A stretch of 64,000 nt of DNA from Gemmatimonadota bacterium (GCA_016712265.1 JADJRJ010000031.1:558001-622000); one strand, 5' to 3'; positions 34,831-44,574 are shown, counted from the stretch's first letter. Translations and numbers: made by a program. The notes: generated by a model not told the origin, from the sequence alone.

Positions 34831-36942
34831 ATGCGGGAGTATCACGCAACGGACATCCGGAACGTCGCCGTGGTCGGCCACGGCGCCAGTGGCAAGACCA
34901 CCCTCGTTGACGCACTCGCCTTCGTTTCGGGGTCAAGCAAGCGCCACGGCCACATCAAGGACGGCACCACGCTCACGGACCACACCCCTGAGGAAATCGA
35001 ACGCGGCTACTCGATTGAATTGGGGTGCGCGTTCGCCGAATGGCAGGGCTCCAAGGTCAACCTCATCGATGCCCCGGGATATCTGGACTTCCAGGGCGAT
35101 GCCATCGCGGCCGTGGCTGCCGCGGATGGGGTGATCTGCGTCGTGAGCGCCGCTTCCGGCGTGGAGGTCGGCACGGTCAAGATGTTTCACGAGGCCACGG
35201 CTCGGCAGGATCCGATCCTCTTTGCCGTGACGATGATGGACAAGGAGCACGCTGACTTTGATCGGGTGTACGCGCAGGTCAAGGAGCGGCTGACCAACAA
35301 GGTGGTGCCGGTCGAGATCCCGATGGGCCAGGGCCCGACCTTCCGCGGTGTGATGAACCTCTTTGCCCGCAAGGCCTACCTCTACAAGCCGGGCACCAAG
35401 ACGGGCGAATACACCGAGACGGACATCCCACCTGAGGAACAGGGCACCTTCGACAAGTACTACCAGGAAATGATCGAGGCGGTCTCCGCCACGGACGACG
35501 CCATGCTCGAACGTTACCTCGAAGGCGCCGAGATCGGTCGCGATGAGGCAATCCACGGCATGAAGGAAGCCATGAAGCGCATGGACCTGTATCCGCTCTT
35601 CGCGGTCTCCGCGGAACACGTCATCGGGGTGCATGCGATGCTCACCGAGCTGGTGCAGCTCATGCCGTCTGCCTACGAAATGGAGGAACTCCATGCCTTC
35701 AAGGGTGCCGAGGGGGATCACACGGTGGAGATCCACGCCGTGGACACCAACCCGTTCGCGGCCCTCGTCTTCAAGACACACTCGGAGCCACATGTGGGCG
35801 AGGTGTCGTACTTCCGCATTTTCTCGGGCTCCGTCAGCAATGGCCAGGAATTCTTCAACGCGACCCGGGATACGACGGAGAAGATGGGACACCTGAGTGT
35901 GGCGCAGGGCAAGGAACGGCTCGAGGTGCCGATCCTGCGCGCGGGCGACATCGGTTGCGTGGCCAAGCTCAAGAACACGCATACCAACGACACGCTGTCG
36001 ACCCGGGAGCACCCCGTGCGCCTCCCGCCCATCGCCTTCCCGGAGCCCGTGGTGTCGTTCGCCGTCCACGCGGCGTCGCGCAATGACGAGGAGAAATTGC
36101 AGCCGGGGCTGCATCGACTCCACGACGAAGACCCGACGTTTGAGACGCACTACAACGCGGAAACGCATGAGACGATCATCTCCGGCATGGGCGAACGCCA
36201 TCTCGAGGTGGCGATGGCGCGCCTCAAGCGGAAGTACAACGTCGTTGCTGAGCTGACCCGGCCGAAGATCGCGTACCGCGAAGCCCTGACCGCGAAGGGC
36301 GACGGTCAGGGTCGGCATAAGAAGCAGTCAGGTGGCCGGGGACAATTCGGTGATTGCTGGGTGCGCCTCGCGCCCCGGGCGCGCGGCGCCGGTTATCACT
36401 TCGTGGACAAGATCGTTGGGGGCGTGATCCCGTCGAATTTCCGACCGGCCGTGGACAAGGGGATCCAGGAGGCCTGCGCGCGCGGCATTCTGGCCGGCTA
36501 TCCGCTGGTAGACTTCGAGGTGGAACTGTACGACGGGTCGTACCACTCGGTCGACTCGAACGAGATGTCGTTCAAGATGGCCGGGATCCTGGCGTTCCGG
36601 GCCGTCGCACCCAAGTGCCGGCCCGTCCTCCTGGAACCGCTCGATGAGGTCGAGATCCAGGTCCCCGAGGCCTATCTGGGTGACGTCATGGGCGACCTCA
36701 ACCAGCGCCGCGGGCGCATCGTCGGGACGGACTCGTCAGGCAACGGCGCCGGGGCCGTCGTACGGGCGATCGTGCCCAACGCGGAGCTGCACCTGTACGC
36801 CACCGACCTGAACTCCCTGACGCACGGGCACGGGGTCTATGCGCGCCGGTTCCACATGTACGAGACGATGCCCCATGAGGCCGCGCAGAAGGTGATCGCC
36901 GAGGCGGCCAGGCACCGCACGGACGACATCGAGGAGCACTAG
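34831..36942 (+). CDS. EF-G-like translational GTPase, EF-G2 type
   Basis: 703 residues with all five EF-G domains. The P-loop is GHGASGKTT (residues 16-24), G3 is DAPGYLDF, and domains III-V are present through the C-terminal GHGVYARRFHMYE block. Two features separate it from the canonical translocase: switch I reads IERGYSIELG instead of RGITI, and the guanine-specificity motif NKMD is replaced by TMMD (T134-D137). Both are typical of the EF-G2 sublineage, whose role is less clear than that of FusA (paralogous elongation or stress function). It is monocistronic with a good Shine-Dalgarno sequence. Confidence 0.9.
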   Translation: MREYHATDIRNVAVVGHGASGKTTLVDALAFVSGSSKRHGHIKDGTTLTDHTPEEIERGYSIELGCAFAEWQGSKVNLIDAPGYLDFQGDAIAAVAAADGVICVVSAASGVEVGTVKMFHEATARQDPILFAVTMMDKEHADFDRVYAQVKERLTNKVVPVEIPMGQGPTFRGVMNLFARKAYLYKPGTKTGEYTETDIPPEEQGTFDKYYQEMIEAVSATDDAMLERYLEGAEIGRDEAIHGMKEAMKRMDLYPLFAVSAEHVIGVHAMLTELVQLMPSAYEMEELHAFKGAEGDHTVEIHAVDTNPFAALVFKTHSEPHVGEVSYFRIFSGSVSNGQEFFNATRDTTEKMGHLSVAQGKERLEVPILRAGDIGCVAKLKNTHTNDTLSTREHPVRLPPIAFPEPVVSFAVHAASRNDEEKLQPGLHRLHDEDPTFETHYNAETHETIISGMGERHLEVAMARLKRKYNVVAELTRPKIAYREALTAKGDGQGRHKKQSGGRGQFGDCWVRLAPRARGAGYHFVDKIVGGVIPSNFRPAVDKGIQEACARGILAGYPLVDFEVELYDGSYHSVDSNEMSFKMAGILAFRAVAPKCRPVLLEPLDEVEIQVPEAYLGDVMGDLNQRRGRIVGTDSSGNGAGAVVRAIVPNAELHLYATDLNSLTHGHGVYARRFHMYETMPHEAAQKVIAEAARHRTDDIEEH

Positions 36943-36959
36943 CAGACCAACAACGAAAT

Positions 36960-36988
36960 GCGCCCGTCGCCAGGCCGGCGGGGGGCGC
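36960..36988. terminator. Hairpin between convergent genes
   Basis: Twelve-base stem with one mismatch and one G-T pair (36960-36971 with 36977-36988) between the EF-G2-like stop and the end of the convergent propeller gene. T-rich sequence follows on the minus strand (ATTTCGTTGTT). Confidence 0.55.
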
Positions 36989-37026
36989 ACCGTGGCTGGG
37001 GCGAAGCGCGGGCGACCGGGCGTGGC

Positions 37027-39054
37027 CTATTGCCGGTCGCCGCGCAGGATCGTCGTGACGGTGCCCACCGCGTACACCCGCCCTTGCCCCGGCTCTCCCC
37101 AGGCCTGGATCAGCAAGGGCGTTCCGCTGGCCGGCAGGCGCTGCCAGGTCGCTCCGTCAAACCGCAGGATCAGCCCCTCCTCGCCGACGGCGTACACATC
37201 CACCGGACTGCTTCCCCAGACTCCACGGATCGCGAGGGTCGTCCCCGAGGCCATCGCGCGCCACTGCCGCCCATCGTACCGCAGGATCGTTCCCTTCTCC
37301 CCAACAGCAAAGAGGTCCGACGGTCCGGAACCCCAAACACCTCGCAGCAACTCACGCGTCGGGGTGGGCATGGGGCGCCAGGCGCTCCCGTCAAACCGCA
37401 GGACCAGGCCGGAGTCGCCGACGGCATAGACGTTGGATGGGTCGGTTCCCCAGACATGCCGCAGGAAGGCCTGCGTGCCGCTGGTCATCGGGGCCCAGGA
37501 GCCGTTGCGGTACTCAAGGATGGTCCCGCGGTCACCAACGATGAGACCACTGGTTGGGCTCCCAAGCCAAACTGACCGAAGCAGCACCTGTGTTCCCGCG
37601 GGCTCGCGTCGCCAGTCGGTGCCGTTGTAGCGCCAGATCGTCCCCGTGTCCCCGACGGCGACCACATTCGACGCGCCAGAGCCGTGCAGCCCATACAACG
37701 TCTGTGACGGGGGCAGGGGGAATTGCGCCCATCCCGCGCCCGTCGTGCGGCGATACAGGGCGCCGCCGCCCCCCGCCGCGTACACGGTGCCGTCCCCCGG
37801 ACCCCACACCGTCACCAGGGTCGGCGACGAGATTTCTGTCACCCAGGCGGTGGGGGCTGTCGATCCGCGAACCACCGTCCCGTCCCACCCCGCGCCCACC
37901 ACACCGCCCTGGTGATCGCCCCAGAGGCCCCGAAGGTTCTGTCCGGTCGCCGTGTTGGGCAGCTCGCGCCAGGCAACACCGTTGTAGTGTACCACGCCAC
38001 CGGTGTTGCCCGCGGCGTAGATGTCGTTCGCGCTCCGCCCCCAGATCGCAAACAGGTTGCGCGGGGTGGTTGGCGGCAAGGCTGACCAGCGCGTGCCGTC
38101 AAATCGCCAGGTCGCGCCGTTGATCCCCACCGCCCACACATCCGCCGGCCCGCTGCCCCACACGCCAAACAGCGGCGTCTCGGCCGGCGTCGGCATCGGT
38201 TGCCAGGTTGTCCCGGTGTAGCGCACCACGACCCCGTTCTGCCCTACGGCGAAGAGGTTGGTGGCCGAGGTCCCCCAGATCCCCCACAGTTCCCACACCT
38301 CGCCCGTGGTCATCACCTGCCACGAGGTCCCGTCGTAGCGCAGGATGGTGCCTCGCACGCCAACCGCCCAAACCTCCGTGCGGGACAGGCCAAAGACATC
38401 GAGGAGCGTCTCACCGGTCGGGGAGTCCACGAGCTGCCACGAGGCCCCGTCCCAGTGGGCGAGTACCCCGCCGGTCCCCACCGCCCAGACATCGTTGGCG
38501 CCCGATCCCCACACTCCCACAAACGTCTCGGCGGTCCCCAGGGTCGTCACCCGCCACCCAGTGGGGGTTGAGGCCAGGATGGTGCCCAGTTGTCCCACCG
38601 CGAAGGCGGTCGGCGTCGTGGCGTCGGCCCACACAGCGAGCAGGGACACATCGGTCACGCCCTGACGCTCGGCGCCGAACGCGGCGGGTCGAGCCGCCGC
38701 CTGCACGGTGACGTCGACCGTGTCGCGGAGTGTGCCGAGTGCGGCGATGATCCGCGTGTTTCCGAGAGCGACCGCCTGGACCGCGCCCGTGGACGACACC
38801 GAAGCCGTCGCGGGGGCGAGTGCGCTCCAGCCGATCGCGGCGCCGGCTACCAGGCGGCCGGCACTATCACGCACCTCGGCGGACAGCGCCGTGGCGGCGC
38901 CTGGGGTAAGCCAGACCGTGGCCGGCGTCACGTGGAGTGACGTCGCACCGCCGGGGTTCCCGGCCGGTGGTGCCGCGCCATCGTCGCAGGCAAGCGCCAG
39001 GGAACAAGCAATCGCCCACGCCGACGAACGGCGTGCTCCTCCGCTGAACGTCAC
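37027..39054 (-). CDS. Lipoprotein with Ig-like domain and 13-repeat propeller
   Basis: 675 residues from a GTG that overlaps the upstream stop by four bases. A lipoprotein signal (LALAC) is followed by a bacterial Ig-like (Big_2) domain at about 38-117 (LHVTPATVWLTPGAATALSAEV). Then thirteen units of about 40 residues repeat the theme VWG(S/T)xxxDVWAVGxxGTILRYDGTxW, with a shortened fourteenth at the end. They likely form one or two beta-propellers exposed at the cell surface. Such proteins are usually ligand-binding or adhesive; no catalytic residues stand out. It is translationally coupled to the plug-domain protein upstream. Confidence 0.8.
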   Translation of the reverse strand: MTFSGGARRSSAWAIACSLALACDDGAAPPAGNPGGATSLHVTPATVWLTPGAATALSAEVRDSAGRLVAGAAIGWSALAPATASVSSTGAVQAVALGNTRIIAALGTLRDTVDVTVQAAARPAAFGAERQGVTDVSLLAVWADATTPTAFAVGQLGTILASTPTGWRVTTLGTAETFVGVWGSGANDVWAVGTGGVLAHWDGASWQLVDSPTGETLLDVFGLSRTEVWAVGVRGTILRYDGTSWQVMTTGEVWELWGIWGTSATNLFAVGQNGVVVRYTGTTWQPMPTPAETPLFGVWGSGPADVWAVGINGATWRFDGTRWSALPPTTPRNLFAIWGRSANDIYAAGNTGGVVHYNGVAWRELPNTATGQNLRGLWGDHQGGVVGAGWDGTVVRGSTAPTAWVTEISSPTLVTVWGPGDGTVYAAGGGGALYRRTTGAGWAQFPLPPSQTLYGLHGSGASNVVAVGDTGTIWRYNGTDWRREPAGTQVLLRSVWLGSPTSGLIVGDRGTILEYRNGSWAPMTSGTQAFLRHVWGTDPSNVYAVGDSGLVLRFDGSAWRPMPTPTRELLRGVWGSGPSDLFAVGEKGTILRYDGRQWRAMASGTTLAIRGVWGSSPVDVYAVGEEGLILRFDGATWQRLPASGTPLLIQAWGEPGQGRVYAVGTVTTILRGDRQ

Positions 39055-39485
39055 TCAGGTCTCGGGGCGCCGGTGATCACCAGGATGGCACCCTGCGAGT
39101 GACCATCGCCACCCCAACGGACCTGTGCCTGCGTGGCGCTAAAATGTCGTACCTCGATGACGACATTGATCTGGATCTCTCGCAGCATCGTCAAGCCGCC
39201 AAACGGGCGGTCATCCAGGTAAACGGCGACCTCGGACTCCTCCGATCGCGTGATGGACGTGCGCCCCCGCGTTTGCAGGAAGGCCGGACGCAGCATGCGA
39301 ATCGCGGAAAGCAGGTCCGTCGCACCGGAACGCCGGAGTTCGTCGGCGCGGAGTACCTCGGTACTGCCGGTCGCCCGGGCGCCCCGGCTTCCGGCACTCG
39401 CGCAGGCGCTGGGCGCGACGATCAGGCAGAACGCGACAAGACAGGAGCGGAGGACCATGCGTACCCGCGGAAGGACCATCCGCAT
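39051..39485 (-). CDS. Short TonB-plug-like lipoprotein without barrel
   Basis: 144 residues. The signal ends in SAC, a plausible lipobox (C28 from the first ATG). The mature part resembles only the plug domain of TonB-dependent receptors: LRRSGATDLLSAIRMLRPAFLQTRG, then VAVYLDDRPFGGL, and a final strand AILVIT. There is no TonB box, and the whole 22-strand barrel is absent. The next gene overlaps its stop by four bases, so the two are made together. Two paralogous but larger plug proteins lie at 57.6-60.5 kb. Function is unknown. Confidence 0.7.
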   Translation of the reverse strand: MRMVLPRVRMVLRSCLVAFCLIVAPSACASAGSRGARATGSTEVLRADELRRSGATDLLSAIRMLRPAFLQTRGRTSITRSEESEVAVYLDDRPFGGLTMLREIQINVVIEVRHFSATQAQVRWGGDGHSQGAILVITGAPRPE

Positions 39486-39542
39486 TATCAGGGGTCCGGC
39501 GAGTGGTGTAAAGGGCCGGTGCTCGTTAGGTCCGACGGTTCG

Positions 39543-40292
39543 TCACACCTTGTGATAGCCGATCCGGCCGGCCTCGCGACGATCCTCGGCGGTGTAGATC
39601 TCCAAGTCGCCAAAAAATGCCGGGGCCTCGCCCTGGAGGATGCGGATCACCGCCACCGCCAGCCGGCGAATCTCGAGTTCTGCCCCCTCGCCGGATCGCA
39701 ATTCCAGCATGGTGCGCCAGGCGCGCGCGTTGGCGGTCACCACAATCTTCGTTTCGGTGGAGTTCGGCAGCACGCCGCGTGCGGCTTCGCGCGCCATCTT
39801 GCGCCGGTGCACCTTGTCCTCCACCCACGCGTAGCGCGCCATCAGCTCGTCCACGAGCGCGATGTAGGCGGCCTGGGCCGCGTCAATTTGCGCCCGCCAC
39901 GTGCCCTCGAGGGCCGCGTCGCCGATGATGGCCGGGGGCACGACGAACGCGGCCTCCGATTCGTCCACATACCGCTGGCTCAGCTGCGAGTAGGCAAAGC
40001 CTGCGCGGTGCCGCACCAGTTCATGGGTCAACGAACGAGAGACTCCCTCGAACAGCAGCGAATAGTTGGCGTGTTCGAGCACGCTGCCGTGCCCCTGCTT
40101 GAGGATGTTGAGCAGGTACTCGTGCGTGGTCCGGTTCGCCGGGTTCCGCTGGCTCATGTAGCACAGGCGACCCGCGAACTCGGCCAAGCGCTCGCCGTCG
40201 CTCGACGTCCCATTCCATTGCACCGGGAGGTGGGCCGGTTCCGTGAAGGCCGGGCGCGCGAGGACGGTGATGCGGGGCTCGTAGTGGAGCAT
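39543..40292 (-). CDS. thyX: FAD-dependent thymidylate synthase ThyX
   Basis: 249 residues from the ATG that fits the family; a TTG ten codons earlier is possible. The ThyX signature RHRAGFAYSQLSQRYV is intact, with the conserved ILKQGHGSVLEHANYSLLFEG upstream and the C-terminal AFFGDLEIY. It converts dUMP to dTMP with methylene-tetrahydrofolate and NADPH through FAD. It follows the FAD-linked oxidase gene by 31 bases on the same strand. Confidence 0.96.
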   Translation of the reverse strand: MLHYEPRITVLARPAFTEPAHLPVQWNGTSSDGERLAEFAGRLCYMSQRNPANRTTHEYLLNILKQGHGSVLEHANYSLLFEGVSRSLTHELVRHRAGFAYSQLSQRYVDESEAAFVVPPAIIGDAALEGTWRAQIDAAQAAYIALVDELMARYAWVEDKVHRRKMAREAARGVLPNSTETKIVVTANARAWRTMLELRSGEGAELEIRRLAVAVIRILQGEAPAFFGDLEIYTAEDRREAGRIGYHKV

Positions 40293-40323
40293 CGGGTGCG
40301 GCGGAGGGCGGAGGCCGGGCAAG

Positions 40324-41994
40324 CTAGCCAGTCGCGTCGAGCAACTCTAGGCGCGACTCCTCCCAGCGCCGCTCCAGCTCGACCCGATCGAGAAGTGCGC
40401 GGACGCGCGGGGCGAGCGCGGGGAGCTGCGGGTCGTACTTGATGGTGGCCCATGCGTCCACGGCCGCAACGACCTTCACTCCGGGGTTGAGGACTCCCGC
40501 TGGGTCGAACAGGGTCTTGAGGCCCCGGAACAGCGCCAGGGCGTCGTCGGACCAGAAGTCGGCCAGGACGGGGGTTCGCAACCGGCCATCGCCGTGCTCG
40601 CCAGCCATCGTGCCCCCGAGCCGAAGCGTCAGCTCGGCTACGGAACGAAACAGGGCCTGCACCGCCTCGCGCCAGCCTGCCGTGCGCACGTCGACGAGCG
40701 CATTCACGTGAAGGTGTGCGTCCCCGGCGTGGCCAAAGATGACGCCATCCAGGTGCGCGGCTGCCAATGCCGCGCGCACCCCGCGCTGGTAGTCGCCAAG
40801 GCGCTCCGGTGGGACGCAGCCGTCCTCCACCACCTGCATCGACCTGACGTGCGGGTCGAGGCGCGCGAGGATCGGGCTCGCCGCATGCCGCAGCGCCCAG
40901 AGGGCCTCCTCGGATTCCGGGTCGACTCCAAGCTGGACGCTGGACGCTCCGGTCCGCCGCCAGGCGTCCTGCAGGGCCTCGCCCCTCGCCGTTACGTCAC
41001 CCGCGGATGCACCCTCGAGCTCGACGAGAAGGACGCTCTCGGTGGCGGCGTCCACCGGCAGCGTGCGTCCGCGTGCGGCGACGCGCAGGAAGGTGGCGTC
41101 GAGCAGCTCACACGCGACAGCGCCGGCTTCCCGAGCGAGGGCGGCGGCATGCACGGCACCCTCAATGGTGGGCCACGCACCGAGCAGCGTTGCCGTGGCC
41201 CCGGGGAGCGGGGCGAGGTCCAACTCAAGCGAGGTGAAGAAGGCGAGCGTGCCTTCGCTGCCAACGAGGAGGTCGACGAGGTCTCCCGAGCGGGCAAAGT
41301 CGTGGAGGCCGTAGCCGGACGATTGCTTGCGAACCGCCGGCGCGGGGAGCCGGGCAGCCGCGGCGCGGAGGGCCTGTGCCTCACTCCACCATCGCTGGAG
41401 TGGCGCCGGGTCAGATGGGCGTGCTACCTGGCCGCGCGCGACGCGAGCCGACGTTCCGTCGGCGAACACACACTCGACGGCATGGACCCAGGACCGCGTC
41501 GCACCAAACGCCAGTGTGCGAGCCCCCGCGGCATTGCATGCGACCATGCCACCCAGCGTGCAGAACGCGCCGCTGGACGGATCAACGGGAAACCGGAGAC
41601 CATGGGCGCGTGCGGCGGCGTCCAGCTGCGCTCTTGTGATGGCCGTTCCAGCGTGCGCGCGCTGCCAGGACGGCTCGATCGACGGGGCGGTGCGGAGCCG
41701 ATGGAGGTCTACGATGACCCCCGGACCCACCGCCGCCCCGGCCATGCTGCTCCCGCTCCCGCGAGGGATGAGGGGCTGCCCTTCACGCGAGGCCCATGCG
41801 CACAGCCGTTGCAGGTCCTCGACGTCCACGGGAACGGCCACGGCCAGGGGAACGACGCGCAGGATGCCTGCAGATTCGCTGTAGGCTTCGCGGGCGAGCT
41901 GGTCGGTGCGGAACGTGCCGCGGAACCCCGTCGGATGGTTCACGCCTGCAAATCTATGGACAGCGGCGGTACCACCCCACACCTTGGGTGTCAT
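40324..41994 (-). CDS. FAD-linked oxidase (GlcD/D-lactate dehydrogenase-like)
   Basis: About 556 residues from the ATG at 41994, or 539 from a GTG at 41943. The N-terminal PCMH FAD-binding domain has LIPRGSGSSMAGAAVGPGVIVDLHRLR and FCTLGGMVACNAAGARTLAFGATRSWV. The C-terminal FAD-oxidase domain carries the GHAGDAHLHVNALVD His block and ends in DPAGVLNPGVKVV. It should oxidise a 2-hydroxy acid such as D-lactate or glycolate. Many relatives carry a fused or adjacent iron-sulfur subunit; none is present here. The start codon shares CATG with the divergent gene. Confidence 0.85.
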   Translation of the reverse strand: MTPKVWGGTAAVHRFAGVNHPTGFRGTFRTDQLAREAYSESAGILRVVPLAVAVPVDVEDLQRLCAWASREGQPLIPRGSGSSMAGAAVGPGVIVDLHRLRTAPSIEPSWQRAHAGTAITRAQLDAAARAHGLRFPVDPSSGAFCTLGGMVACNAAGARTLAFGATRSWVHAVECVFADGTSARVARGQVARPSDPAPLQRWWSEAQALRAAAARLPAPAVRKQSSGYGLHDFARSGDLVDLLVGSEGTLAFFTSLELDLAPLPGATATLLGAWPTIEGAVHAAALAREAGAVACELLDATFLRVAARGRTLPVDAATESVLLVELEGASAGDVTARGEALQDAWRRTGASSVQLGVDPESEEALWALRHAASPILARLDPHVRSMQVVEDGCVPPERLGDYQRGVRAALAAAHLDGVIFGHAGDAHLHVNALVDVRTAGWREAVQALFRSVAELTLRLGGTMAGEHGDGRLRTPVLADFWSDDALALFRGLKTLFDPAGVLNPGVKVVAAVDAWATIKYDPQLPALAPRVRALLDRVELERRWEESRLELLDATG

Positions 41995-43117
41995 GACGTG
42001 GCGTCGCGTGACGTTTCTCGCCGGTGTCGTCTTCATGGGGATGCGCGCGACCGCTGGCGCGCAGGTGGCCGCGCCGCGGCGGGTCGCGTCGTCTCCGGAT
42101 ACGGCGTTCGCGGCGGCGGTCATTCGCCTGTCCGAACCGGGAGGGTACTTCGACTCGGACAACCTGATCTCGAACGAGACGTCGTACCTTCACGTGGCGA
42201 CGCGTCTCGATGCGGATCGTCTCCGCGGGGGGGCCTACGTCGGGGTCGGGCCCGATCAGAACTTCTCCTACATCGCGATCATCCGACCCACCGTCGCGTT
42301 TGTGCTGGACATTCGGCGCGACAACATGCTGCAGCACCTCATGTACAAGGCGCTGTTCGCCGCGTCGACCAATCGTCTCGAATTTCTCTGTCGATGGCTC
42401 GGGCGGGTGCCACCCCCTGACCTGGCCGCGTGGACGGGGCGGCCGGTCGACCAGTTGTTGGCGTGGATCGACCGCGCCGCGGTGGACCCCGAATGGCAGG
42501 CCCGGGTCGCGCGGGAAACGCTGGCGCAGGTGGTGGCCCTCGGCATTCCCCTGGAGGTCCGTGATCGGGACGTCCTCACCCGCTTTCACGCCGAGTTCAT
42601 GCGTCGCGGACTCGAGCTGCGTTTTTCGTCGTTTGGGCGAGGTGATGACCCCACGCGTCCCACCCTGCGCACCCTCCTCTTGGCGACGGACCTTGAACGC
42701 GCCCCTCGTTCCTTCCTTGCCCGGGAGGCGGATTGGGCCTTCGTTCGCGACCTGCACGCCGCCGGCCGGATCCTCCCGGTGGTCGGTGATCTCGCAGGCA
42801 CCCGGGCCCTCCCGGCCGTGGCGGACGAGGTCCGTCGCCGTGGGCTGGTCCTCTCAGCGATCTACACGTCAAATGCTGAGCAGTACATCTGGCGTGACGG
42901 CGGCTTCCCGGCCTTTGCGGCCACCATGGCGCGCTTCCCGGTTGATGCGCGTTCGGTGGTGATTCGCTCCGTCTTTGAGCGTGGTGGCGGCATTCCCTTT
43001 GCCGTCCCGGGCCATCGCAGCGTCCAACTCTTGCAGCGCGTGCGGGACTTCAACCGACACCAGCAAAGCGGCGCATTCCGAACCTACCGTGATGTCGTGA
43101 CCCTCGACGCCCGCTAG
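41993..43117 (+). CDS. Secreted protein of unknown family
   Basis: 374 residues with a signal peptide (TFLAGVVFMGMRATAGAQV). The mature protein has blocks that look strongly conserved: FDSDNLISNETSYLHV, GGAYVGVGPDQNFSYIAIIRP, DIRRDNMLQHLMYKALF, then DLAGTRALPAVADEVRRRG and SAIYTSNAEQYIWRDG. The middle recalls Rossmann-like SAM-binding proteins, but no certain cofactor motif is visible. It is divergent from the FAD oxidase with overlapping start codons and converges on tonB ten bases later. No function assigned. Confidence 0.7.
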   Translation: MTWRRVTFLAGVVFMGMRATAGAQVAAPRRVASSPDTAFAAAVIRLSEPGGYFDSDNLISNETSYLHVATRLDADRLRGGAYVGVGPDQNFSYIAIIRPTVAFVLDIRRDNMLQHLMYKALFAASTNRLEFLCRWLGRVPPPDLAAWTGRPVDQLLAWIDRAAVDPEWQARVARETLAQVVALGIPLEVRDRDVLTRFHAEFMRRGLELRFSSFGRGDDPTRPTLRTLLLATDLERAPRSFLAREADWAFVRDLHAAGRILPVVGDLAGTRALPAVADEVRRRGLVLSAIYTSNAEQYIWRDGGFPAFAATMARFPVDARSVVIRSVFERGGGIPFAVPGHRSVQLLQRVRDFNRHQQSGAFRTYRDVVTLDAR

Positions 43118-43127
43118 GGGCCGCGGC

Positions 43128-43844
43128 TCAGGGCTTCTTCGGGGCCGCAAGCATCGCGGTGTCGATGCGGAAGGAGAAGAGCTGCTGCACGAGCTGTCGC
43201 ACCTTGGTCTCGTTCATCTTCGCGGCACGAAAACGCATCATCGGCAGGGTGCGCCGCACGGACTCCGCAAAGTCCTTGTGCGTGGCATCCAGGACCTGGA
43301 ACGACAAGGTGTCGGCTCGGCCGGTAGTGTCCACGACGTACTGCACGGCGACGGATCCTTCGAGCTTCTTCGCCAGCATGCTGGGCGGATACGGGGGGGC
43401 CGCACCGTCATCTACCCGAGTGGCCGCGCTGTCGACCTCCAGCACGGTCATCACTTCCTCGCCCTTGACCTCCTGCTCCGGTTCGGGCGGGGTCGGCTGA
43501 CCCGCCAGCGGGTCCTCCTGGGATCCCGCCGGGACCTGTAACTGCAGCTGCTCGGTCCTCGGTGCGTCCGTCCGCTCGGTACCCGCGCCCCCGGGTGCCG
43601 GGGCCGTCGCGACGAAAGTGATCCGCTCACCCAGCACTTCCGGATTCCCCTGGGGACGGTCGACCGGAAGCAGGAATCTCGCCCACTCAAACGACTCCGG
43701 CAGCTCTTGCAGTGGGTCTGGCGCCGGCCGGGGAATGAGGAAGATCCCCAAGGCCACCACATGCACCACCACGCTCACCAAATACCCCTCGGCGACCTGG
43801 ACGAGGGAGTGCGGAGCATGTTGGGAAAGGTGTTTGAACAGCAT
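43128..43844 (-). CDS. tonB: TonB-family energy transducer
   Basis: 238 residues. One membrane anchor near the N-terminus (LVSVVVHVVALGIFLIP, about 23-39), a Pro/Glu-rich periplasmic linker (about 70-150), and a C-terminal TonB domain (YPPSMLAKKLEGSVAVQYVVDTTGRADTLSFQVL ... VRRTLPMMRFRAAKM). It would transmit proton-motive force from ExbB/ExbD to outer-membrane receptors. ExbB/ExbD and true TonB-dependent receptors are not in the window; the plug-only proteins are. Confidence 0.88.
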   Translation of the reverse strand: MLFKHLSQHAPHSLVQVAEGYLVSVVVHVVALGIFLIPRPAPDPLQELPESFEWARFLLPVDRPQGNPEVLGERITFVATAPAPGGAGTERTDAPRTEQLQLQVPAGSQEDPLAGQPTPPEPEQEVKGEEVMTVLEVDSAATRVDDGAAPPYPPSMLAKKLEGSVAVQYVVDTTGRADTLSFQVLDATHKDFAESVRRTLPMMRFRAAKMNETKVRQLVQQLFSFRIDTAMLAAPKKP

Positions 43845-43971
43845 TGGGCCGGGGAGCGGCGCGGTCGACCGCCCATCGATAATGCCGCCGACCCTCCCTC
43901 AGGACAAGCGGGAGGCGGACGACGCGTTCCCCGGTGGGACGGATGTCCGGTTCGAGGCTCCCAGACGTCCG

Positions 43972-44472
43972 TTACGAACCGATGATCACCGCGGCGGGTC
44001 GCTTGTGTGACGCGGAGACACTGCGGGGCACCTTGAGCATCCGGAGCCCCAGCCAGAACATCACCACGACGAACAGGAGGTGCTTGGCCACCGCCTTCCA
44101 GGCAGCTCCCTCGAACTGGCTCTTGGATTCCGCCTGAACGGCACTGCGCAGCTGGACAATGTCCAGCAGGAAGAACACCAGGAGCAGTGTGAAGGCCAGG
44201 GACAGGCCGATCAACAGGAACGCCGTCAGGCGCTGCATCAGGTCGTGGCCCGAGGACGCGGCCACCAGGATGGCGAGCACGATCCCGAGAACCGGGGTCA
44301 GGAGGAACCCTGACAAGAGCCCAACACTGGCGAAGCGCCACTCAATGTTGTCCAGCCGAAGGGGAAGCACCCCCGAAACGAAGTCGAGCGCCGGGGTGGC
44401 GATCAGGAGAAAGGCGATCAGGTAGAGCGGACCGGCCAGGGTCTCGATGATCTCGCTGCGTCGCTGGCTCAT
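43972..44472 (-). CDS. Four-helix integral membrane protein of unknown function
   Basis: 166 residues with four predicted membrane helices: about 13-32, 48-71, 84-104 and 130-145. A charged periplasmic or cytoplasmic loop lies between helices 3 and 4 (RSAVQAESKSQFEGAAWKAV). No family recognised. It lies upstream of tonB with a 127-base gap, so the two may be co-transcribed. Confidence 0.7.
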   Translation of the reverse strand: MSQRRSEIIETLAGPLYLIAFLLIATPALDFVSGVLPLRLDNIEWRFASVGLLSGFLLTPVLGIVLAILVAASSGHDLMQRLTAFLLIGLSLAFTLLLVFFLLDIVQLRSAVQAESKSQFEGAAWKAVAKHLLFVVVMFWLGLRMLKVPRSVSASHKRPAAVIIGS

Positions 44473-44550
44473 GGGGGAGGGCAGGGGAACGAATGCTGTC
44501 TGACAGCAAAACGACGCTGGGCGACTCCGGTCACGCCCCCAATGCGAGAA

Positions 44551-44574
44551 GGGCCGTGCGTTTCCGCACGGCCC
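44551..44574 (-). terminator. Terminator of the PEP-CTERM gene
   Basis: Perfect ten-base stem (44551-44560 with 44565-44574) with a TTTC loop, 33 bases past the minus-strand stop. Only a weak T-tract follows. Confidence 0.75.
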
